A stretch of 64,000 nt of DNA from Astropecten irregularis (Eukaryota; Echinodermata; Asteroidea; Paxillosida; Astropectinidae): contig OZ020244.1 in assembly GCA_963971285.1 (NCBI GenBank), positions 3,720,001 through 3,784,000 of the forward strand, in the 5' to 3' direction. A program made the position numbers and the translations under genes. The notes beneath the pieces are model-generated. The model saw nothing but the letters and a program-made list of their open reading frames with translations, was not told where the DNA came from and did no database searches. Positions 57,645 to 64,000 of the stretch are shown here, one piece after another; within the stretch, counting starts at the first letter, position 1; every line of letters begins with the position of its first letter.

Positions 57645-60600
57645 TTCCATTTCATGAATCCATTCTAAAATAACAGGTATCAAAAAAGAGGCTTTTGGCT
57701 GCGGTTCGGTAGTAGATTCTCTGGTTTGAAAAGGAAAACAGAGCTTCAGCTTCGATGAAAATCCACAACCTATGCATATGGGTGACATAGCTGGAGCCTG
57801 AGCCAGAGCCTGGGCCTTATTAGCCCCCGTTTTGTAAATTCTCTTTGTTTTTTGTTTCACTTGCCATTTGACATGTTGATCATTTCCATTTAGAGTGTCA
57901 AAGAGAAAACGCATCGCTGCCTTGGTGTGGAAACTGGTGCCTGATAAGGATCTGAAAAGGAAAATGAAGGAATACAACCTGTCTACAAAGGGCAAACGAC
58001 ACGTAAGTAAGACCACATCATTAACCCCTTCCGCCCTTCTGCATATGTCTGTGCTCTGTACCTTATTCAGAAGATGCCACTGGACCATCATTATAAGAAT
58101 ACGGTTTGTTTGATACCCGTAGGAATTGGTGAAGAGACTGGATGAGTTTATACTGATGTACAATGCCCAGTGTGATGCAGCCAATCCTAAATCAGGTAAA
58201 ATTGTTCAAGATGTGTAACACTCATTCGGGACTTTTAACTCAAAAAGAGAATTGTCAAACATTTTGAAACAAAATTTAAATCTAATCATCAAATATAAAG
58301 ATAATTGACTATTAGGGACACCACTAACGTAGGGCTGGATAGCTCAGTTGGCAGAGTGCCTGTACGGTATTCAGGAATACCGTATAGGTCGCTGGTTCGA
58401 TTCCTGTTTCAGACAATTTTTCTTTGTTCACCTTTCAATGACTTTCAAGAAGGAAACTGACTGAATTTTAGAAGCGAGTGACACGTTGGTCTCACTTCAT
58501 GTTAAGTTGATGTGAGCATTTCTACATCATCGCCCAGTTATCGACATCGATTTATGGCAATGTCGAATACAATTTAAAAACAAGGTTATTAGAATAACTT
58601 CTGTCTGAAAAAAGGGAAACCTAAATGACAAATGATGGGCTATACCTTCTACACTTGGTTTGAATAATTATTGTTGCATTATTTCCTTGGTTGTGTTTTG
58701 CATTGTAGCCGAGGAGATTGCCAAAGAATTGGAAAGAATGGAACAACTCAAAGCACAGCCACAGCAACGCAAGGAAGCTCGGGTTCATGTAAGTATTATT
58801 GAACCATTCCATGCCCTAAGCACCAAAGAACAGCTTACTGCAAAAATTCTTGCTTATGGAAAAACTGGGCTTTGACTGGGGTTTTGGCTTCTATAATTGA
58901 GGATCCTTACAAACGGAAAATGTACCTTTTTACAGAATAGAAACAAATTGTTTGCGCCATCTTTCATTCCTGGGGCCGATTTCACTAACGTTTTACGATC
59001 ATCGCTAAAGCCCAAATCCATCGCTATAACGGAAAATCGATCGCTACTTTGCGTAGCAAATTTCCTTTAAGTGATGGATTTGGGCTTTAGCGATGATCGC
59101 AAAATGTTAGTGAAATCGGCCCCTGGAATGCTATATTTCTGACATCTTTTCGGGCATGAATGCTCTGCTATGTGGGGTGCTGTGTGGTGCTTGTGGGTTC
59201 GAGTCCAGCCATGGGTTGTGGTGCTTGCATCCTTGGGCAAGACGCTTTGTCACATTGCTCCTCTTCACCCAGGAGTAAATGGGTACCTTGGCTTTGTGCT
59301 TTATTAGCCTCTGTGTGCCTTACAGTAGCAGGGCTGTATACTCCCCAGGGAGTTGAGATGGCTTCAGGAATGTAGTCCAGTGACTAGGGATAATACTGTA
59401 GGTGCCTTGAGCGGTTGATTTACTATTTTTGATTTCCATTCCAAAGAAATTGAAGATAGATAAAGGGGACAGTGAAGATCAGATACAGCAGTCACAACAA
59501 CAATACCGTGAGTTCTCTTTCAATTTGTATGTCCACTTTGGCCTGGCCAGGCCTGGGCTTTGCCCCGTCTGAGTATCACCCGTTCTACTCCGTGCCATAC
59601 TATGTACGAACGTCTGATACATGTGTGCATGCAAATTTTATGCAACGGAGCACATCGGCCAATCAGATCTGTTTGAGAACATTTCCGTCTGGGTCGTGAC
59701 GGAGGATGTTGAAATTGATTGGTCAAAACCTAGAGGTCAGTGCTGGGTTGGCTTGCATAATTAATCAGGAAATCTGCACGCATGTTGTAGATGCTCGCTC
59801 CCTGTATAGCGAGTGTGATTATCACATAGAATAGGCTTTGCCTGGGATCTTGGGCATCTATAATCCCTAGCCTTGAACTATCAACTTCAAGCCCCTGCTG
59901 TGTCCTGGATCATAGTTGGCATAAACCTGATTGACAGATTGAGTCCACATTGATCATGGACAGTATCCAGAAGCCATGCTTGATTGATTTAAGGAGCTCT
60001 ATTGTATTGAATTTCAGTGCTGACAAGAGGATGATTTCAGGCCTGAAGGCCCAGGCCTGGCCAGGCTCTTCAATGGTTGGGCCTAACCAGTGTCCCTAAA
60101 GTTATAAGAAGTTATAATAAAGTATTCAAGAATGGTACAAGTATGCTGGTGCTTCAGAGATACCATATTAACCTGGAGGAATGACCCAACTATCTACATA
60201 AAGTTTTCTAAATAACGAGGACTGGAAGTCTAACAAGCTTTTCTTTGCTGGCCTCTTTGTTCTTCAAGTGTCAGCCCACAAGGACCAGTTCAGCGATCTG
60301 ATTGCCAAGACCCGTCAACGGATGATGGCCGCCAAGAAGGCAAAGAAGAAGTCCGGAAGGAAAGGAGAAGGCCAGTCTGACCAGACGGACTCGTCCCAAG
60401 ACTCTGCAGCTTCCACATCCTCCCATCCACCTACCTCGTCCCAAGAAGACGAACCAAAGAAGGACCCACCCACAACCAAAGACTCTGCCATCCTGCAAAT
60501 ACAGGAAGTTGTCATTCTCAAGGAGAATGACCCAGAAGATGCACCGAAGGATGACCCACCGACAACCAAAGACTCTGCGGCTTCCACTTCAACCCATCCA

Positions 60601-63560
60601 CCTACCTTGTCCCAAGAAGACAAACCGAAGAAGGACCCACCCACAACCAAAGACTCTGCCATCCTGCAACTAGAGGAAGTAGTAATTCTCAAGGAGGATG
60701 ATCCAGTTGATGGACAGACGGATGACCCACCGACAACCAAAGACTCTACCATCTCGGAAGCCACCAGCATGATAGAACCGGAGGAGCTTCAAGGAGCTAC
60801 CTCATCAGAGAGCGACAGTGGAAGAGACAAGGAGTTAGACAGAACCAGTAATTTGCTTTTCTGTGGAAGTGGAGAAGAACGGACTCAATCTGAGGGAAGC
60901 GACAGCCAGGACTACGAGATGGACACATCAGGAAGTGCTCTTCAACCAAATCCAGGTGAGTTGGTAATCCCGTTAGGTTGGGAGTTTGCTTCAAAGAAAT
61001 GGGCCAGCATGAGCAAATAGAACAATCACACCAGGTATTGTGGGAATGACTAGCAGAGAAGCATCTGATGATCTTAAAGGCATTATCATACTTTCGGAGG
61101 AAACCAAAACAGAAATGTTCACAGGTTTGCGTATAACTTACAGGGTATAAAGATAGACCTAGTACAGATATACCGTTAAAATTTTTCTGCTTGAAAGGCT
61201 GTATTTTCCAGAAATGAGCGAAACAAAAGACCAAAAACAGTTTTGATGTCCGAGATCAAAACCTCACAATTACAATTACCTCAAAATTGTGCGTAACATT
61301 TGCAACGGTTTTTTGCTGTTTTCTATTGTTTCCAGTTATCAATTGGGCTGAAAATTTCACAGGTTTGTTTATATTTCATGACAAATCAAATTATGAACAG
61401 ACCGCAGCTGTTCTATCAATTTTACCAAAGTATGATAGTACAACAGGTTTGTCCCTGAATGGAGCCTACCGATCAGCTCATGGGGAGACAGCCATATATC
61501 ATATGACTATGACGACGACATTTGTGAAGGGAAAACTTTCTTATTTGTGTCATGTGATTATTAAGGGATTTTTGTATGTTTCGGTTTAATTGGCAGGTCT
61601 TTTGGGTGAAAGTTCCAGGATCGGAGTTAATCATGATTCAAGTTGCCGAGTTCTCGTACCTTCTTCACCGAGTGTAACATCAAAGCATGAGCATGAAGAT
61701 AATCAATCACAACACGTTCAAGATGTACCGGTAAGATGCTGTGTCATAGTGATGTCATAGTGATGACATAGTGATGTCATAGACTTTAAAGAAAACTAAG
61801 GGCATTTTCGAAACGGAGGCTCAGGCTCCAGCTCAGGCCCTGGCTCCAGCTCTGTCATCCATATGCTAAAATTACATGTGGGTTGTGTTTTTTTATTGCT
61901 GAAGCTCTGTTTTCCTTTTCAAACCAGAGAATCTTCTTCCGAACCGAAGCCAAAAGCATTCCTTTTTGATACCCGTTATTGTAGAATGGATTTGCGACAT
62001 GGTGACGGAGCCTGAGCCTGAGCTAACACATTTTTCACACAAAGTCTTAAATATCTTTGATCAGCACAATGTCTTTGAAATGTTATGCATCTCAGAAACT
62101 CATTTTGTTTGTGTATCATGCCGTTGTTGTACAGTTCAACTAAATTCTTTTGTAATCAACAAATAACCACAAGGAATACTGACTGGATTGATTTAAAAGT
62201 AATTGAAAAGTGAACAAAGAAAAATTGACTGGAGCGGGATTCGAACCAACGACCTCCTGAATACCATACCAGCGCTCTACCAACTGAGCTATCCAGCCCT
62301 ATGTTGATGGTGTCACTAATAGTCAATTATATTTGTTCGTTTGGCAGTCAGAAGTCATGAAACCATGCACATACTGCTATATCCCAAGGATCATTTAAGA
62401 ATAGCCCTTTACAAGTGAATAATCTTTTCTTTATATTCATATACCCAGAATGCCGCTGTTCTGTCTTGTGTGGATGGTGACCTCACGCCTGATCTGCAAG
62501 ACCCTTTGTGTATTCCAGAAAGGTAAGAGAAAAACCAACTGTCATGGTTCACATTATAGGGAAATCTTTAATCCACAAATGGTCTTTGCATTGTTGCCCC
62601 TGGGGCCAATTTCATAGAGCTGCTTTAGCACCAAAATTTGCTTAAGCACCAAAAACCTTGGTAAATAAAATCAGTATGCCAGCCAAAACTACTTGTGAAT
62701 GTTATGCTCAGCAAATAAAGGCCGAATACAAACCAAAAGCTGTAAACATAACTTGACAATTTGGTTGGTAATCCTGTTTGATTAAGGAAGACTTTTCATG
62801 CTTACCGGAAAGCAAATTTTGTGCTTAAGCAGCTCTATGAAATTGGCCCCTGGTCATTGCCTAGTTGTTGGTGCCCCTGATCATTGCCGTGGTGCCCTTG
62901 GTCTTTGCCTCAGTGACCCAAGTCATCGTCTCTAGTGTCCCTCATCATTCCATTGTTTACAAATTGCCCATCACACACAGAATTGCCACACATAAGAGAG
63001 CATTACCTAAGAATGAAGTTCAAGTCATGCATCTTAAACATAAATCCAAAAAACAAGTCAGCAGTTTTTTGGAGGAAAACGTTTTGAAGTTAGTCAAATC
63101 ACAGCTTCAGATTTAACAACTGACAAAAATGTATTTCTTAATCAATTTATAAATAGACAAAACTTGACTCATTTTCTGTCAATGAAAAGATACTCATCCT
63201 GGATAATACTGTTGGTTATTTTTAAATGCAATATTAAGTGAACAAGACAATGTCTAGAATTTAAAGAGTACATAAAAGAAATTCAATTTTTCAAAATTTA
63301 GTTCACTTTTAATAATCATTACTGAATATTAGTCTCCTAAATTTTGTTTGAAATCAGACACCATTGTTGACTGGGTTAAGAAAATAGAATCATTCTTTGA
63401 CTGTTATTTTGGCAGCCCACTGTCTGCACTGCCCAAGTCGAGGCTGAGGAAGCGTAAGAATCAAGACTGCGCCAGCAACACTAGTGACAGCGGCAGCTCG
63501 TTCGGTGACGGTGACGTCATGTTGAGACGCAGCAAAAGAGAAAGAAAGACTATCAAGTAG
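50855..63560 (+). CDS. RAD18: E3 ubiquitin-protein ligase RAD18
   Basis: Fourteen coding exons: 50855-50905, 51494-51575, 53258-53390, 54922-55036, 55862-56411, 56827-56926, 57894-58002, 58123-58195, 58709-58788, 59447-59507, 60269-60955, 61597-61730, 62449-62522, 63416-63560. Phases agree and give 797 aa (human 495). It has an N-terminal RING (C25, C28, C41, H43, C46, C49, C60, C63), UBZ4 zinc finger (C313, C316, H328, C332), SAP domain (about 356-390) and a RAD6-binding helix after MYNAQCDAANPKSA (about 392-430). With RAD6 it mono-ubiquitinates PCNA at stalled replication forks in the nucleus to start translesion synthesis. The extra length is a Ser/Thr/Pro-rich segment in exon 5 and a duplicated acidic segment in exon 11. 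Candidate SUMO-interacting motifs are at 217-220, 532-535 and 589-592. Introns 9 and 10 use AAG acceptors. Confidence 0.93.
51641..51672. repeat. Single monomer of the 60-bp minisatellite
   Basis: GGAGGGCCTGATG...TTAGCAGGATCC is an isolated half unit of the arrays at 21.4 and 53.6 kb, in RAD18 intron 2. Confidence 0.6.
51886..53200. repeat. 33-bp minisatellite with inverted left end
   Basis: The main array (about 52380-53157) has about 24 units of 33 bp containing GTTGTCTTTG, GGTTGAGATGTCTCAGAGTC. The left block (51886-51985) is the same repeat in the opposite orientation. The two extremities (GACAAGTCGACTGCAGGACAA; inverted GACAAGACGACGGCAGGACAA) match over about 70 bp. It lies in RAD18 intron 2 and ends about 60 bp before exon 3. 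Eleven-codon periodicity leaves long open frames on both strands that are not genes. Confidence 0.85.
53565..54812. repeat. 60-bp minisatellite, locus 2 (RAD18 intron 3)
   Basis: About 21 units keep an exact 60-bp period. The first six or seven are almost identical (TCAAGGGCTAAATGG variant); later ones alternate ATGG/ATCG, GGAAGG/GGAGGG and TTCAATCC/TTCCATCC. The minus strand is open for 378 codons as 20-residue repeats, but the array is intronic and has no start context. Confidence 0.93.
55118..55562. repeat. 21-bp minisatellite in RAD18 intron 4
   Basis: About 20 units of TTGCCTTGGTGCCCCTGGTCA, with variants CTAGTCA, CTCTGGTC and a few indels. A decayed piece of the same repeat is at 62851-62945 in intron 13. 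Confidence 0.9.
55562..55725 (+). mobile_element. tRNA-like SINE
   Basis: AGGGCTGGATAGTTCAGTTGG (A box) and GGTTCAAATC (B box), then CTCCAGTTGATTTTCTTTGTTCAC. It lies directly after the 21-bp array and before a 60-bp-family monomer (55738-55782). Confidence 0.75.
56449..56600. mobile_element. Palindromic MITE, GGGGCCGATTTCACTAACG family
   Basis: It begins 38 bp after the RAD18 exon 5 donor. The inverted arms include GCCCAAATCCATTGCTAAA and GATAGATTTGGGCTTTAGCG. Because the left half is open, the exon 5 frame would read into it if splicing failed. Confidence 0.8.
56958..57097. mobile_element. Palindromic MITE, GGGGTCGATTTCAC family
   Basis: Ends AGGTCGATTTTACC and GTGAAATCGACCCC. RAD18 intron 6. 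Confidence 0.75.
57195..57510. repeat. Dispersed ~320-bp repeat, second copy
   Basis: Partner of 38235-38560, same orientation, in RAD18 intron 6. Confidence 0.65.
57577..57815. mobile_element. Foldback repeat with GGCTCT hexamer arms
   Basis: The left arm is a run of GGCTCT/GGCTCA hexamers; the right arm ends GGAGCCTGAGCC. The interior TTTTGGCTGCGGTTCGG and GATTCTCTGGTTTGAAAA is shared with 41180-41380 and (inverted) 61812-62025. Confidence 0.65.
58285..58450 (+). mobile_element. tRNA-like SINE
   Basis: AGGGCTGGATAGCTCAGTTGG, B box GGTTCGATTCC and a CTTTGTTCACCTTTCAATGA tail. It carries an extra 15-bp local duplication (GAATACCGTA) in the anticodon region. RAD18 intron 8. Confidence 0.8.
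58972..59123. mobile_element. Palindromic MITE, GGGGCCGATTTCACTAACG family
   Basis: The best-preserved copy: GGGGCCGATTTCACTAACG at the left and GTTAGTGAAATCGGCCCC at the right. RAD18 intron 9. Confidence 0.88.
59190..59400 (+). mobile_element. tRNA-like dispersed repeat
   Basis: Contains GTGGGTTCGAGTCCAGCCATG, GGCAAGACGCTTTGTCACATT and CTCCCCAGGGAGTTGAGATGG; relative of 29438-29696. Confidence 0.6.
59520..60100. repeat. Dispersed repeat with GGCCTGGCCAGGC arms, two pieces
   Basis: One arm begins at 59535-59575 (GGCCTGGCCAGGCCTGGGC). After about 250 bp of foreign sequence (59576-59830) the body resumes (TTTGCCTGGGATCTTGGGC to GGCCCAGGCCTGGCCAGGC). Hence an element apparently interrupted by a later insertion. 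RAD18 intron 10. Confidence 0.5.
60415..60760 (+). repeat. Coding tandem duplication in RAD18 exon 11
   Basis: A segment of about 58 codons (KKDPPTTKDSAILQ, EVVILKE, DDPPTTKDSAASTS, HPPT-SQED) is repeated once with moderate divergence. The shared PPTTKDS heptapeptide appears four times. The repeat keeps frame in a Ser/Thr/acidic region that aligns with the variable C-terminal part of RAD18. Confidence 0.8.
61074..61444. mobile_element. MITE with TTATCATACTTT ends
   Basis: Ends AAAGGCATTATCATACTTTCGG and ACCAAAGTATGATAGTAC; interior like 39309-39652. RAD18 intron 11. Confidence 0.65.
61812..62025. mobile_element. Foldback repeat with GGCTCAGGCTC arms
   Basis: Inverted relative of 57577-57815. 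Arms GGAGGCTCAGGCTCCAGC and GGAGCCTGAGCCTGAGC. RAD18 intron 12. Confidence 0.6.
62155..62405 (-). mobile_element. tRNA-like SINE, full length
   Basis: The minus strand has GGGCTGGATAGCTCAGTTGG, GGTTCGAATCCCGCTCC and both family flanks (ATCAACAAATAACCACAAGG and ATGATCCTTGGGATATAGCAG). RAD18 intron 12, ending about 45 bp before exon 13. Confidence 0.85.
62602..62850. mobile_element. Palindromic MITE, GGGGCCAATTTCATAGAGC family
   Basis: A complete 249-bp copy with perfect GGGGCCAATTTCATAGAGC / GCTCTATGAAATTGGCCCC ends and subterminal GCTTAAGCA words. A truncated relative is at 23672-23845. RAD18 intron 13. Confidence 0.85.
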
Positions 63561-64000
63561 ATAACAGCTACATGCAGAAAAAGCCACGATACTTGGTACC
63601 CTCCGTAAGTATTGTGGTGTTTGGGACCAGATGTGCTGTGCAGAGAATGTGCACATAAGATATTGCTCTACAGGCAGTCCAATGCATATGGAAACCAGAG
63701 GCTGTCTACTTACAGTTACATTGGAAAGCTGCTTCAAAGAACGCCACTATACCAAACATCATCCTTGGCTCCTAAATTTTTGTGCAAATACCGAATATTG
63801 TTTTGAAATCACTATAACGAATGACCTCTATAACAGACAATTTCTGTGGATTCTGTTGTGTTTGTTATAGCGGCGTTCCACTGTACTATGTGCTTAGCAA
63901 TTTTACATGCTTGCTCTATTATTTATGCTAAGTGATTATTTAATTGCATTCGGTTGCTGTGAAGCTCATGATATCAAAATTGGATATTTAAGTCAGTAAG
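63561..64000 (+). other. RAD18 3' UTR and flank
   Basis: Follows the TAG stop. No AATAAA is seen before the window ends, so the transcript end is either nonstandard or beyond the window. Confidence 0.4.

Overview
The window is animal genomic DNA, not bacterial or viral. Four spliced housekeeping genes can be assembled exon by exon with matching splice phases. They sit in a low-density landscape full of transposons, palindromic MITEs, tRNA-like SINEs and minisatellites. The repeat content and intron structure suit a marine invertebrate, perhaps an echinoderm or hemichordate. The species cannot be fixed from the sequence alone.

Layout. 0-5 kb: retroelement debris, head-to-tail copies of a regulatory-motif-rich repeat, and a small hAT MITE with a perfect 8-bp target duplication. 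5-15.4 kb: one uninterrupted 10.2-kb reading frame encoding a Helentron (Helitron2-type) protein of about 3,408 residues. Its modules, in order, are: a 12-residue repeat array, a PHD finger, a herpesvirus-tegument-type (C76-like) cysteine protease, an OTU protease, basic repeats, a Cys-rich domain, HUH Rep, PIF1 helicase and EEP endonuclease. 15.4-25 kb: foldback SINEs, minisatellites, a dead LINE reverse transcriptase and a 60-bp minisatellite. 25.2-33.7 kb (-): ATP6AP1 (V-ATPase accessory subunit Ac45), 9 coding exons, 461 aa. 34.1-39.0 kb (+): RPS23, 4 exons, 145 aa, head-to-head with ATP6AP1. 41.9-46.6 kb (-): TIMM17, 7 exons, 168 aa. 46.7-50.8 kb: minisatellite and MITEs. 50.9-63.6 kb (+): RAD18, 14 exons, 797 aa.

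The four host genes serve V-ATPase assembly, the ribosomal decoding centre, mitochondrial protein import and post-replication DNA repair. They share no pathway. The one plausible regulatory link is the roughly 0.36-kb interval shared by ATP6AP1 and RPS23. The most unusual items are the two-protease Helentron, the composite ETS/nuclear-receptor/CRE repeat, a set of palindromic MITE families that share terminal sequence but not interiors, and an expanded RAD18 with an internal duplication and candidate SUMO-interacting motifs. All exon calls come from reading splice sites and family resemblance; no alignment or transcript evidence was available.
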